64,000 bases of DNA from Triangularia verruculosa (GCA_033296885.1 MU863933.1:124001-188000); one strand, 5' to 3'. Shown: positions 1 through 12,219, counted from the first letter of the stretch. Notes: generated from the sequence alone by a model not told the origin. Made by a program: numbers and translations.

Positions 1-1008
1 TTGTTGTCGACAAACATCAAACAGAAGCCCAAAGATGGTGCTGGAGCTATCGTCAAGAAGACAATGCATTGTAGCGAACCCTGCTTCCCAGGCGGGGTGA
101 GCAAGACCTCAGCTCGGGCTACCATATTAGGGGGGTCAACAATTTGTTGGTTGCCACCATATTCAGATGGCGGAATTGAGACGACCCTTTGTGCCGGATG
201 GGCGACTTTGGGTGGGCCTTGAGCCGGTCTTGACACCGAGCGACGAGGTGCGGAAGAAACCGCAGTGTGCCGAGATGGACCAGCCATGTTAGAAATCGAA
301 TTACCTCGAGTTCGGTTGCGCTGGCCACCAAAGGGGGCCCCGCTCTTGACGGCCTGATGGACTTTGGCAGATGAATGACGGGGCTTCTTAGCTGGGGGCA
401 CCTGGCCATGCATGTGGTTCGGATGAAGGCTGGTGTAGATTGGTTAGTACCAGAACTTCCTCGGGAAACAATGACAACCCAACGGCCAACTCACTTCTTG
501 TGCTGAAAGTTCATCAGGTCCATTGTCTTTTTCTTGGCATCTTGTTTGATCTGGTCCTGGGTTTTGGCAGCGTAGAGGCGTGGACCTCCAAGGGCCTTAA
601 GACCCTTGACCTCTGCAGCGTCATCATCTTCGAAGACACCGGATGCAATAGCATCTGTGGCAATGTTAGTTGGATTAATTGAGCCTCGGAGGGAAGGATT
701 CTTACCATTCCAGACAGTGGCCAGCTTAGAATTTTGCGCCATGATAGCAGCACGCACTGCCTTTCCCTGCCGCCGGGGCTCAAAACGGGACTGATGGTTT
801 TCTTGGTCATGACGACCATGCTTTTTACCTTTGAATTCACCATCCTCGATAGGAAGCTCATCCATTCGCCCAATACCCAAATCATTCTGAGACTTGTTAG
901 CTAGTGTTGCATTGTGACAAGGGAGAATGCTATTACCATCATGGCTTCCTGAGCGGCAGCCTCCTTCGCCAACTCCTCGGGGGTCTTGTTCTCCTTGTCA
1001 ATAGACAT
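1..1008 (-). CDS. Unknown basic protein, 3' part cut by window edge
   Basis: I do not recognise this gene. It starts at an ATG at 1008 and has three introns (887-936, 655-705, 430-494), all with GT..AG ends; two have CTAAC-type branch points. The last exon is open to base 1, so the C-terminus lies outside the window. The N-terminus is acidic and helical (MSIDKENKTPEELAKEAAAQ). The middle holds a GRMDELPIEDGEF stretch and a KGLKALGGPRLYAAKTQDQ stretch that look conserved. The rest is Lys/Arg/Pro/Ser-rich and probably disordered. There is no signal peptide or membrane segment, so a nuclear or cytoplasmic role is only a guess. The splice model rests on reading-frame continuity. Confidence 0.7.
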
Positions 1009-3802
1009 CGTGGGCTAGATGTCAAGTTGATTCGGAAGATGACTTTGCGAACCTAGCAAGCGGCCAAATGATGTCGGAGATGTTGATGGAGTTGTTTCGA
1101 TTGAGATCAAGTCGCCAGAACCTGGAAGTAGGAATAACAACCGACCGAAAATGGCTGTCTGATAGATTGTCAGAAAGGGTAAAGAGTAGAACAGAACTCA
1201 GACGGACTGGCTGCATGAGATTCTAATCGTGGTGTGCGAAAAGACGGTTATTACAGAGCGTGAGGAAAAGTTTGGGAACGGGTAGCTAGAGAGGAAGAGA
1301 AGCTTTGAAGGGCACTCCTCAGGCGGTGTGCTGAGTTGGAAGAAAGCTAAGGTAGGGCAGATGGGAAGGAGGGCAGGTGAAAGGAAGGAAGGTGGGAAGC
1401 GAACGAATGGTGGGGGCGCCTACTTAGGGCAGGGAAGGAGGGGAAGGAGCTGTGATGAGCAGGGACGCTGATGTGGCAAGACCAATGTGCTGAGAGGAAG
1501 GAAGGTGAGGCCGGTCATGGTCTCATGAAGTGCGATACTTACAGGTAGGTATGCAATGAAGTGCCTGAGGTGCCAGGACAAGCGACAGAGATGCCGATGA
1601 GTATTCTTTGATATGAGGTTCAGCGATGTCGAGACTCGAAAGCAAAGCAGGAATGATATGGAGAAAAATGAGGTGTCGATACGTTCTCGGAGACTCAATC
1701 GACAGGGTAAATCCTGCAATAGTCGGTCGGATGATGGATCTGAAGATCGAACTTGAGTACCAGGGAGGTGATAACGAAGGTCGGTACTCAAAGGGAAATA
1801 GACGGATCTGAAGATCAAATAGAAGTAAAAGGGTATGGAGACAGAGGGGTGCTGGTGGGATGTGGATGTGTTCCCGGTTGCAAGTAGGCTTGCTGTGTTG
1901 TTTTGGGTTCGAAGGAAGAAAGCAGCGTGGGGAGGGAAGAGGAGGCTTGCTTTATACCGGTCTGTGGGACCCACGATGCTTGGTGAAAGCCCTAAGTACG
2001 GGACCACAGAAGCATGATATCGTCGCGACTTGAGAATGGCCATGGCTCGCGGCTGAGCTTAGGGCTTGGATGTTGTCGGCGTCGATATATCTCGGCGAGC
2101 GGCTGAGGAAGTCGGCGGGCCGGGGCCGGGGCTGGGGCCGGAGATGGGGATTAGAACGGGACCGGCAAAGGCAATGGCTCGGCGGCATGCAGTGAGTCTG
2201 GCAACTTTCACCCCTTTTCCTGTATAATGCAGACACATCCAGTTTGTACCTACCTTGCAGAAGGGCTCAAGAAGGCGATGGCTTCCTGCGGTTCTCAATG
2301 CCAACATGGCCCCCAATATATCACTTGCAAGTAAAACCATACCAAAAGTATTATTTTTGCTCACTAAATTGACTTCCATAGCACCCTTGAGTCTCTCACG
2401 TTTGTCAATTTCTACTTGAAAAGCCGGTCAACGTCAGGACCCTGCGCAAACGCGGATTCTTTGAAAAGACCATGATTTCCTGCATAGGCATACAGGGCAT
2501 CAGTGCCACTTAGCTTTTCAACATCACGATAGTACAAAGGAAAAAATTCCGCACAATTAGTCACAGAATTCTCAATGGATGTCATCAACTCTGCCCGTTC
2601 TCTTGAAGACTATTACTTGCCCCCTATTTTGGGATCATGATATGGTCCGTGCGCGCCATTTACCCCCGAGTCTGGACTCCTAAGGCACATATAGGCAGTT
2701 GTATGACCAACTCCACTTATCAGATTGTCAGTTTGTTTGTTTGATTCACCACAGCTCGACATCTAGTATGGTCCATGCTCAGGGCTCGTATGACAACGCT
2801 TCTAGTCAGTCATTTCAGTGTAGAAAATCGTCTCAGCCTTGAAGAAGTTGTGTCAGGTACCTAGGTGGTCTACAGGGCCAGCAACTACATCGTCGCAACA
2901 ACTGGGGGATGGAAAGTTTCAACCAGGCAGCATCCTGACAAGCTAACACATTACCATTTATTACCTGGAAGTTGGCAGCTGTCTATATGCCTAGCTCTCC
3001 TAGCTAGACGAAAGCTTGCACACCGGCCTGGCGAGCTCGAAACTCCTGCAGAATCCGTACTTTGCCTACGTTCACCGGCCCTGTGTAAGGCTAGGATTGT
3101 GATACAGTTCCCAGTAAGGTGACATGTCTGTTTTCGGCCAAGCATCCAGGAAAAAGACCGCGAGCAAGAGACGACGGAGCGCGCGCACGCGGCACCCAAG
3201 GCCAGCGTATGGAGGCGCTGGCTGGCTGCCAATCGAGTTAGGAATAATGATGTTCAGGGAAGAAAAATCTTGCAAAAGGCCGGCAAATTTCACATGTGAT
3301 GCTGATGACACGATATACCTATAGATGGGTTTCCACCAGGCCAGACTCTTAGAGACAGTATGATATCTTGAGAGAAAAGAATCCCCGGTTGTGTTGAGCG
3401 TATTAATTTGACACCAACAAACTGACCAAACGCCGGATGTTGCCAGCCCTTGCAAAAGTCTATGTCGCGACTGATTACAATAAGATTTGACATGTTCACG
3501 CCTGTATATCTTGAGAATTCCAATAATGCATCGGGTTCAGGAGAGGCAGCTTTATGAAGTCGGTGCAATCGAAGAATTGGATTTAGACTGTGTAAAATGT
3601 GTCCGTTGTAGGATCTGAATATGTTTGACTAATCCTTTTACTTGGACTTGGAACATCAATACACTACACATCCCACTTTAGCGTTGGGCCACAATGTTCA
3701 AACTGGATATATTTTTCCATTCGTCGGTGATAACCTCAGACCCATCACCATGCCTCGTAGTCATTTAAATATCATTACATCAAATCCCTTTCCATTCCCC
3801 AT
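1009..3802. other. Gene-free spacer, 2.8 kb
   Basis: No supportable gene. The first few hundred bases are the 5' flank of the minus-strand gene ending at 1008. The longest open frame (minus strand, 1420-2043) is Ser/Leu/His-rich, has no recognisable motif and overlaps pyrimidine-rich promoter-like DNA, so I do not call it. No tRNA, repeat or transposon motif seen. Confidence 0.5.
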
Positions 3803-4075
3803 TTAAGCCCGCGCATCCTTGGGGGGCTCGCTCAACCCATCCTTGCCCTGCCGACCGATACCACTCATGTCAATATCCTCTGACGCCTTGGTTGCAGGCT
3901 CACGCAATCCAGCTGTGGAACCGGGCCCATAAGAAATATCGCTCGACACACGCCCGGTGCCGACGTTGACCGTGCGCGCATCCGCCGACTGCCAATCAGA
4001 GGGCTTGGGGGGCTGCTCTGGGAGAGGGAGGTTCTTGCGGACCTCTTCGATCTTGTCGGCCTTGGACTGAGTCAT
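3803..4075 (-). CDS. Small conserved fungal protein, 90 aa
   Basis: A 90-residue hydrophilic protein in one coding exon. The ATG is in a good context (TCAAAATGAC). A 5' UTR intron at 4101-4170 is supported by a GTAAGC donor, a CTAAC branch site and a CAG acceptor. The sequence opens with SKADKIEEVRKNLPLPEQPP, then SADARTVNVGTGR, and ends with GRQGKDGLSEPPKDA. It resembles a family of small proteins of unknown function that I recall from many filamentous ascomycetes. There is no signal peptide, membrane segment or cysteine. The size, spliced leader and composition suggest a genuine, well expressed gene; no function is proposed. Confidence 0.75.
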   Translation of the reverse strand: MTQSKADKIEEVRKNLPLPEQPPKPSDWQSADARTVNVGTGRVSSDISYGPGSTAGLREPATKASEDIDMSGIGRQGKDGLSEPPKDARA

Positions 4076-5123
4076 TTTGATTGTGTTGTGTGTTGAGTTT
4101 CTGGCAGAATGTTAGTTAATCTGTCTGGGAGCAGCAATACTGAAATAGTTGAATTTTTGTGGTTGCTTACTCTGAAGATGTGTAGCTGTGGTTGTAAGAC
4201 GGTGGTTTGAGATGTTGGGCGTTGGTTTGATGGTTCTGTTGAATTGGTTGGGAGAAGTGGGAATTGAAGACGCAGCCCTCTAAATAATTTCCTCTGAAGG
4301 CATCTGGCGTAGTTGAAGCTTCAGAGAGGGCATCACCAATGATGTCAATTACATCATGGAGCCCCAGTTTGGCCCTTGCCACCCCACACTAACGCAGGGG
4401 TGGACCCAAACTGCCGATCCGCGTTAATTCACTGGCCTGTGGCGGCAGGGGCATGGCTCTTTGTTCGACGACAGCCTTCGATTGTTGGATACCTATTGGG
4501 AGCAAGATGGAAGTTTCCACAGATGATCTTTGGGTTCTATCTGGGTGAGTGGCTGTCTATCGCTTGGAAATGGTCCGACTTCTCCGTCACCTGTCCACAC
4601 GTCACGCTAGGGCAAGCCGATTTCCATTTGAGAAAGTGTGACCTGATCGATCTGATTTGATGAGTAGCTTGTTGAAAGACTCAACACTTTGAATATGCTA
4701 CATACATTGAAAGACACAACGACACAACGGCACAGCGACACGACAATTCAACAAAACAACGCCCAAAAAGACAGAAGTAACCCGATGTGAATTCACCTCC
4801 AGAGATCCATTGCTCTACCAAATCACGCGACTAACGTCGTGTATGTCGAGAAGAAAGAAATGGCGACCTCCGTCCCAATGGTGCCTATCTTAAGCAAAAC
4901 TCAATGAAACCCGATTAACCTTCCGTAACGAGCGTGTAACCATCACTAAACTAGAGAAAAGGAAAGATAAACGAATGACCGGTAACAAGGAGGAAATAGA
5001 AAAGAGAAAATTGTCGTAGCCGCATAATCATAATTTCGTGTCGTTTGTGTCGTCAATGTGTAACGTCCTCGGGGTAAGTGCCGAATGGCTCTATGTTGAA
5101 TAGAAAGAAAGCTGACCGCTGAC
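4076..5123. other. Spacer with AC-rich stretch
   Basis: Contains the spliced 5' leader of the 90-aa gene (to about 4200), an AC-rich stretch at 4710-4762 built from repeated ACGACAC-like units, and the 3' flank of the next minus-strand gene. No gene is supported. Confidence 0.5.
4710..4762. repeat. AC-rich low-complexity stretch
   Basis: Repeated ACAACGACAC-like units on the plus strand in the spacer; no gene is attached to it. Confidence 0.5.
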
Positions 5124-5342
5124 CTACTCCTCAGGAGTCGAGGCATCGAGAAGAGAAGATCCCTCAAAGACAGGGGATGGAAGCTCGAAGTCGGAGATAG
5201 AGGAAGAAGTATCCTCCACAACTTCAGTGACACTCTCCTCTTCCGCCTCATCAGAAGATGGGGCACCGGACTCGGAGGTTTCGTCAACAAAGATCTCGAA
5301 ACCCAGACCCTTCTCTTTGGGGAGTTCGCCAAGCTCGAAGCC
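5124..5342 (-). other. In-frame coding-like extension beyond UAG, 72 codons
   Basis: Directly after the UAG at 5343-5345 the same frame stays open for 72 codons to a second UAG at 5124-5126. The reading is GFELGELPKEKGLGFEIF, then a Glu/Ser-rich acidic tail. Codons in this stretch look like host coding sequence: almost no A-ending third positions, and GAG, GAC, TCC and CTC are favoured. It is either the true C-terminus of the upstream protein (recoding, splicing or a nonsense allele) or a chance open frame. Confidence 0.55.
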
Positions 5343-6206
5343 CTACTTCTTCTTGGTCTCGCTCTTGAAGAGAGGGCTCTGACTGATGCGGTCAGACTTT
5401 TTGAACTGTCGACGGCCACGGCAGGTGCCTCTCATGGAGACGAGTTTGCGAGACTCGGCATTCCATTTCTCGCACGCCTCCCTGTCCTCACGTTGCTGCT
5501 TGACGATTTTCTCGGCTATCTCCCTGTGGCTGAGGGAAGATTCCGCGATGGCGGCAGGGGAAGGAACTTGAAGAGAGGAATGTCGGGCCCCAGAGCGGCG
5601 GCGGGTAGGCATGATGGCAGGAGGGATGTTCTCGTCCTGCTCGGGCAGCTCTATTTCGACCACCAAGTCGCGGCTCAAGGGTGCGTTGCGCTGAGTGGTG
5701 GTGGTGGCGGTGGCAGTCTCAGTTTTCGCAGAGGGGCCGGGCTCTGAGCCTTGCTCTGCAACTTTGAGGACAGTCTTGGGAGCAAACTTGTGGGAGCTCG
5801 GACGGACGATCTGAGGAAGGCAAAAGGTTTTGGAGTTGGTGGGAATGGTGAGCAAATAAGTGATATCACCCAAAGCAGCACGGGTCCCGTCCTCCTCGTC
5901 GTTGTTCTCCTCGTCGTTGTCGACCTTGTTGCCGTCGACCTTGTTGCCGCCGAGCTTCTCCTCACCGCCCGCGTCGTCGCCAGCATTGCCGTCAACCCGG
6001 ATGGCGATGTCATTTTCAGCCTCATCAGTGAAAGAAGTGGAGCCTGTCAGGTTGTTCCTGTCCCGGGGAGCCGGGGCGCCCTCGTCAATTGTCGCGTCAG
6101 GCTCCAAAACCCGGGGTCGAAGCGGAGACGATACCTGAGGCTCAAATTGGCCTCGACCCAATCGAGCGGTTTGGGTCGTCTTACTGGCCAGCTTGGTCAT
6201 CATCAT
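5343..6206 (-). CDS. Unknown charged protein, 287 aa to first UAG
   Basis: Not recognised. The ATG at 6206 heads an MMMTKLASK start in a good context (GCCAAAATG). Open frame further upstream exists only from a non-ATG codon, so this start is preferred. The protein is largely disordered: a very acidic middle (NKVDGNKVDNDEENNDEED), a Thr/Ala-rich part, then a basic helical region (REIAEKIVKQQREDREACEK) and a Lys/Arg end. It stops at UAG after three lysine codons, and the same frame then continues in coding style for 72 codons, giving 360 residues if the stop is bypassed. An intron using the GTAGGG at the stop would have to be 114 nt to keep frame and has no clear branch site. A nonsense mutation from CAG is possible. 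Confidence 0.65.
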   Translation of the reverse strand: MMMTKLASKTTQTARLGRGQFEPQVSSPLRPRVLEPDATIDEGAPAPRDRNNLTGSTSFTDEAENDIAIRVDGNAGDDAGGEEKLGGNKVDGNKVDNDEENNDEEDGTRAALGDITYLLTIPTNSKTFCLPQIVRPSSHKFAPKTVLKVAEQGSEPGPSAKTETATATTTTQRNAPLSRDLVVEIELPEQDENIPPAIMPTRRRSGARHSSLQVPSPAAIAESSLSHREIAEKIVKQQREDREACEKWNAESRKLVSMRGTCRGRRQFKKSDRISQSPLFKSETKKK

Positions 6207-8471
6207 TTTGGCTGACTTGGCTAGCGTATCGGAGGAAGGTGATGAAGCCGGTGAGTGTCGAGAGGCGTGCAAAGTCGTGAAAAGGCCCAGGGACAGTGGA
6301 AATCAGTTCTCAAGCTGAAAAATGAAATAAATAGCGGAGGAACTGCTCATCAGATTTGACGATGCTCCAGGAAGCTGTGATGAACTGCGGAGCTCCTGAT
6401 TGATCGTGAGACTCGGCGTTGAGGTATTTTGTAGGAAGAGAATAAGAACAATGGCGGGGAGGTGGGCGATATTGGCTTGCCCGGAGCCGTAGGAGCAGGG
6501 GCAGAGACTTTGAGTCACGCGCAACAATACAGACTCTAGTATCTGGAGATTTTGTATCCGTGCGTCACTGAGGGAAGAAACGTAGGGTTCAAGTACAAAA
6601 CGGTCAAGAGGCTGTTGGAATGCACTACTCCAAGATCTTCCTGGTTCACGATGCTGTCGAAGAGGGTGTCCTGCACACTTCTGCCCACACCGAGTCTCTA
6701 AGATCGAGAGTTGTGAAAGCATTCAATTAAGACATCGCCCATAGAAAGCCCTTCAGTCTAACGATGTTGGTGACAATCAGTTAAAGCCAACGAGAGTCAA
6801 AACCAGGCAAGGCCCTGCTTCCAGGCATCTCCTCAGTGACGACTTCGACCCCATTCATTGTTGATATCTGCCATGGGCGATGAAGCCCTTCGCTCCTGCC
6901 ACCTTTCAGAAGTGTAGGTCTCCGTCATCGGAATGACCTGAACTCAAAAATTAGTTTTCCACCTTCTTTTAGGCAGAGACTTTCACGTGGCTTCATCACG
7001 GGAGGCCACGGCTAGTTCGTGCCTTCCGTAATCCAAACGACTACTTGGCCGCCTGATCTCTTTGCAGAGTCACAGATAACCCTAACACTCCATAACTGTT
7101 CTACAAAGTGCATACACACAATGGGCAGGATTAAACACTTCCAGATGCCCCTCTACTGCTCCATATTGATCGTTGTCTCGATCTGGAGGTACGGGCTGCC
7201 ACACGGCCATGGCTCTTCACTTGACACTTGGTTCCACTCAGCATTCACTGAATAAATACATAACACCTATCTATACAAAGAGCATTCCAAAGAGTATTCT
7301 CGACCATATTGTCCTCATGCAAATAGCTGGCAAATTCTAGCCCCACCAGGCCACAATCATTAAATTTTGTCAGCTTCGCCAAACTCTTATTTGGACGACT
7401 TTTCAAGACAGTATGAATACACCGCAACTTACAGAACAATGATTAGCCATGCCGTAGCCGGTCCCACAATTGAGTATGCTGTTGATAGACTTGAATTATA
7501 TATTTAATCACTTAATTCTTACTTTGGTCCATGAATGTTTGCTCCTATCTCAGGGATAGGTCCCATGTGGCTTACATCGCTCATGACACAGTGGGCTAGA
7601 AAGCGAGGAAAATACTTGAAAATATAATCTCACAAATATCTGGGTAAATCAAAGGAATAGTTTCTTAAATTCAAAACACCAGGACTTTTGCAAGATTTCA
7701 AACAGAAAGATGTTGCCAGGCACGCGGGCCAAAAAAGGAAGCATTAACTTACAGTCCAATACTTGAAAGTTTGTTAGTGCGGGCGCTCGGACCAGCATTT
7801 TCAAACGGCGACAGTTTTTACCACAATATAGCTATAATGAAGCGTAAAAATAGAGGATATAAATGGATTAAGGATCTTAAATCTTATAAACCCCTTTTTT
7901 CCGCGTAAAAGATGGTGGTTGTTGAGGTAAAGTATGAAGTTTTCGAAAGACCGCCCCACTTACACGAACTTTCAGGGATTAGAGTGTACACGCACAAAGC
8001 AAGGGTATTTGATTGGCCAGGCCAGATATCCATGCCCAAGCGCGATGTACTCTCAGACTCTGTCATTTTGACTAGGAATGTCTGTTCGCAGTTCATCTGA
8101 ATTCGAAAAGAATCGAACTCGGGATTTTACTGACCGTACAAATTTGTAGATAACCTCATGTTGTCTATTCTGATACCACCAAATCCGCCGTTGTCTGTCC
8201 ATCGTAAAGCCTCACCCAACCCTAACCCCAGCAGACATCATATCAAGGCTGCCCCGGCCGGCACCGGGGTCATCCGATGCAATTAATCTTGGACAGGGCT
8301 TGCCTCGGCGCGGCCATTCTAAAAAATTGAAAGACGCAATGCCCTCAACAGTTTCTTCATGATTGCGCCAACTCCGATGCCGCCATTCCTGACGCCCGCT
8401 TTTTCCTAGATTTTGTTCTTCTCTGCCTAATGCCTTGATTACGACTCTTTTAATATACGAAAACCGACGAA
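6207..8471. other. Gene-free spacer with AT-rich core
   Basis: No supportable gene. About 7240-7900 is visibly more AT-rich than its surroundings, with many TA and TTAA steps. The part near 8380-8471 is the 5' flank of the downstream kinase-like gene. Short open frames on both strands lack motifs. Confidence 0.45.
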
Positions 8472-10392
8472 ATGTTATCCTCGAGAGCCTCCCTCGCCAC
8501 GAGGCGCCTGGCCTTCACCCCTGGTTTCGCTCAGCAAACAGGTTGGACATGCGCCCAGTGTCGCAACGCTATACCGACAGTTCGGAATGGGGGCCCGAGC
8601 CCACTTCGAACGAATAGCCCGACGACAAGACAGTATGGCAACAATACTGGCAGTAACGGAGGACGCCAGCACTCAAATTATGGTGGCAGATCGAAAGCCA
8701 GGAGGTCAGCCGTGCTGGCCGCAACCGGCGGCGGTGCTGTCGCTGCTGCTGCCGCTGTTGGTGGAAGCTTGCTAGCTTTCGGTGACGATGTCAAGGCCAC
8801 ATATGAAGCGATGGAGAGAACGGGCAGGGTGGCCGCCGCGCTGGTGCTCTGTATCAACGATTACCGTACCACTCTCAGCCGGCGGGATAAGGTGGAGGAC
8901 CCAGAAGAGAAGGACATGCTGCTCAAGGCCTGCCACAAGAGGTGCGCAGACAGAACGCTCAAGGTGTTGGAACAGAGTGGTGGTATATTTATCAAGTTGG
9001 GACAACATCTGGTATGTCCCCCTGTCCCTTCGAATTATCATGCTTCAAAGTCTAATATGACATTGATGACAGAGCGCAATGAACTACCTCCTCCCTTCCG
9101 AGTGGACGACGACATTCGTACCTCTTCAAGACAAATGCCCTGTTTCTTCATTCGAGTCGATTCAAGCCATGTTCAAGGCCGATACCGGACAAGATCTCTG
9201 GGACTACTTTTCTGAATTTTCCCCCGAGCCTATAGGTGCCGCCTCTCTCGCCCAGGTTCATATGGCCACGATCAAAGAGACAGGTCAAAAGGTCGCCGTC
9301 AAAGTCCAACACCCTGCCCTTCAGAAATGGGCCAAGCTCGACATGAACCTTACCTCGTTCACCTTCTCCACGCTGAAACGCTTCTTCCCCGAATACGACC
9401 TCGAATGGCTATCCTCGGAAGTCGAGGTCTCCCTCCCGCAAGAACTTAATTTCGAATGCGAAGCCGAGAACTCGAAACGGACACAAGAGTATTTTGGCAG
9501 TCTGTCACGGCCTCTACCACTCGTGATCCCAGATGTGCTTTGGGCGAAAAAACGGATCCTCGTCATGGCCTGCGAAACGGGCAAGAGACTGGACGATTTG
9601 AAGTATATGGACTCGCAGGGAATTGACCGGGACGAAGTCTCCGCTACCCTGGCGAGAATCTTCAACGAAATGATTTTTGGGGAGGGGGCGCCGTTGCACT
9701 GTGATCCTCATGGAGGCAATATCGCTATTCGGAAGAACGATTCTAGGAGGAGAGGACCAAATTTCGATATTGTGCTCTATGATCACGGCTTGTACAGGGA
9801 TATTCCACAGGATCTGAGACGGTCATACGCAAAAATGTGGCTGGCGGTGATTGATGGAGATATGGAAGGGATGAAGAAGTATGTCAACGAGGTGGCGGGG
9901 ATTGGAGAGGACAAGTTTCCGCTGTTTGCCTCGGCGATTACTGGAAGGGATTTCAGCATTGTGAGTGCTGGGAATGAGGGAGGGGTGATGAAGCCCAAGG
10001 AAGCGAGTGAGCAAAAGACTATGAGCACGGCGCTGCAAGAGGGGCTGCTGGTGGATTTGGTCCAGATGCTGGGACAAGTGCCGAGGATCATTTTGTTGAT
10101 TTTGAAGACCAATGACTTGACGAGGAGTCTGGATGAGAGTCTGCACACAAAGCAGGGGCCGGTTAGACAGTTTCTGATTCTGGCTCGGTATTGCATGCGG
10201 ACGGTGTTTCACGAGCAGTTGGACGAGATCAGACAGAGGGGAAGTCTTTTCTGGCCGCCAAATGCCATCCGGGTGTTTGCCGCTTGGCTGGGGTTCTTGA
10301 GGGTCGAACTGAAGCTGGAGGCATTTGAGCTCTGGCTAGGCGCGAAGCGGTTGCTGGGATACAAGAATTCAGGGCTGGAGGTGACTGTATGA
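8472..10392 (+). CDS. mcp2: Mitochondrial ABC1/ADCK kinase-like protein (Mcp2/Cqd2, ADCK1 type)
   Basis: A 619-residue UbiB/ABC1-family protein from two exons; the intron at 9012-9072 (GTATGT..ACAG) restores frame. The N-terminus is rich in Arg and Ser (MLSSRASLATRRLAF), fitting a mitochondrial presequence, and is followed by an Ala/Gly-rich membrane segment at about 80-103. The family's KxGQ motif reads KLGQHLSAM (from 175), the Ala-rich loop is GAASLAQVH (235-243), and the VAVKV lysine is near 257. The catalytic stretch is HCDPHGGN (389-396), and DHG replaces DFG (417-419), as I recall for the ADCK1 branch. Yeast Mcp2/Cqd2 acts in mitochondrial lipid and coenzyme Q distribution; this role is inferred by family. 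It is an atypical kinase or ATPase rather than a classical protein kinase. Confidence 0.92.
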
Positions 10393-10889
10393 TACCATAG
10401 ACGCGTGTATGTGAGATGCCGATTTAGGCAGACTTTCCAAGCTATCCAGGCAACCATATTTTCAAGTGAGTGAGCCTGTGGATCTGTTCTTTTCTCACAC
10501 GATGCTAACCTGAGTTTGAAACCAAGACTTACGAGATGATATATCTGGCTTTTGATCCAGGACTTGATTTCAGGGCAGATCGCCTCGGATTGGACCTCGC
10601 AAAAGTCCTTGACGGGTCACCATCCCGAAGAACAGGGGTCCGATCAGCCCTATGAGCGCCCCGCCTCTGCCAAGAGCGTAGGCAACGACACTAAATACCA
10701 CCGCGCCTTGTTTTCACAACACACCAGCCTTATTCCCGATACCTAATTTATATCCTCCTGACCCCTATTCAGTCACCCATTAGCCTTCACTCGTAAACAA
10801 CAGTTTCAAAGCCAGCTATAAGGACAACCTCAAACCGATACATCTCGCGGCTTACAAGTAACAAAGCGACAAGCTTACACACCGCCACC
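10393..10889. other. Spacer/promoter
   Basis: 3' flank of the kinase-like gene and 5' flank of the oxygenase gene. Nothing else is supported. Confidence 0.5.
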
Positions 10890-11932
10890 ATGCTCTCGCA
10901 ACTCCAGTCTCTCTTCTCCACCGGCGGTGACGAAGAGCCCTCCCATCCGCACATCAAACCCGGCAAACCGGTCAAGACCTCCTACGTCTCCCTCCCTGTG
11001 GACATTCACCCCAACTTTCTCTCACTCACCCCCGACCCCGACCTCGTCCCGGACGCCCGCCCTATAGCATTCAACCCCGTCGACTGGACCAAGACCCCCA
11101 TCCCCGAATACGCTGGGAAACTCGCCTTCATTCTCGAGCACGTCCTATCGCCTTCTGAGTGTGCCCAACTCATCAAGTGCGCCGAAGAATCAGTCCCGCT
11201 TGACAACCCCACCGCGAGGAGCAAGGATGGCGGGCCCTGGGGACCGGCGCTGGTGAACGTGGGGAATGGGTTTGAGATTTTGGAACCGAGTTATCGGAGG
11301 TCAGACAGGATCATTTGGGACACGAAGGAGATTGCGGATAAGATTTGGGCGCGGTGCTTGACTATACCTGAATTGAGGCAGGAGATCGAAGTGATCCAAG
11401 GGAAGGATAAGATCAAGAAGGTTACGGGGCGGGACGAGTGGCGGGGGGATAATGGGAGCGGGGTGTGGGTGATGCAGAGGATGAATGAGCGGTTGAGGTT
11501 TTTGAGGTATGAGAAGGGGGGGTTTTTTCAACGTGAGTATTTGCGACCAAAAAAAATGAAAACGATATGAGATGGGATGCTAACGGGTGGAGAATAGCAC
11601 ACTGCGACAGCTCGTTTTACTTGACGTCGGAGAAGGATAAAGTTATCAGGACGCTGTTTACAGTCCATATCTATCTGAACGACTGCAAGGCAACGGCCGA
11701 GGACCCGGAGAGCACGGAGCTGGTGGGCGGTGCGACGACGATGTTTAGCTCGGATGAGAGGAGGAGGTATGATGTCGAGTGCAAGGCGGGGAGGGTGCTC
11801 GTTTTCCAGCACAGTGGGCTGCTGCATTCGGGGGATGAGGTGAAGCAGGGGGTCAAGTTCACTGTGAGGAGTGATGTGTTGTATGAGCAGATCATGGCGG
11901 AGGATGGGAAGGAGGGTGAGGGGTCAAAGTGA
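10890..11932 (+). CDS. 2-oxoglutarate/Fe(II) oxygenase, prolyl 4-hydroxylase type
   Basis: A 325-residue protein from two exons (intron 11533-11597), starting at an ATG in near-perfect context (GCCACCATG). The fold is that of a prolyl-4-hydroxylase-type dioxygenase. It has the iron-binding H-x-D at H216/D218 (FFQPHCDSSFYL), and a distal histidine H291 followed ten residues later by K301, the usual 2-oxoglutarate-binding lysine (HSGDEVKQGVK). The N-terminal third has SECAQLIKCAE, a helix typical of the family. There is no signal peptide, so it probably acts in the cytosol or nucleus; the substrate is unknown. The intron falls exactly between the Gln and the Pro before the first iron ligand, and both catalytic halves are intact only after splicing. 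Confidence 0.88.
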
Positions 11933-12219
11933 ACAGTGTTGGTTTGTTTTTATTGCGTAAATAGTTTTCTAGCAACGTACATCATTACTGGTTTTTATTT
12001 GCAGGAGTTGTCTTGGTGATGACCCCTAAAACGCCCCTGACGACGCCAAGATTTATTTAGGTGGGGTGCGCTCACTGTTGACCGCTCCCCGCATTTCAAC
12101 CTTCAGATCATAGTCACATCCATCTCATATCAACAATCTCTCAAATTTACATCTCATTTCACAATCTGTCATCAGATAGCCTACCCTACCATTTTTTGAC
12201 ATATCCTCTCATCTCCATC

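Noticed and set aside
1420..2043. 207-codon minus-strand ORF
   Set aside because: Ser/Leu/His-rich translation without motif in pyrimidine-rich promoter-like DNA; probably a chance frame.
4946..5419. 157-codon minus-strand ORF overlapping the end of the unknown charged gene
   Set aside because: Different frame from the gene and its extension; Arg/Ser/Leu-rich shadow of the coding strand.
8095..8170. tRNA-like T-loop sequence (GTTCGATTC on the minus strand)
   Set aside because: The T-stem does not pair and no A box or acceptor stem is present.
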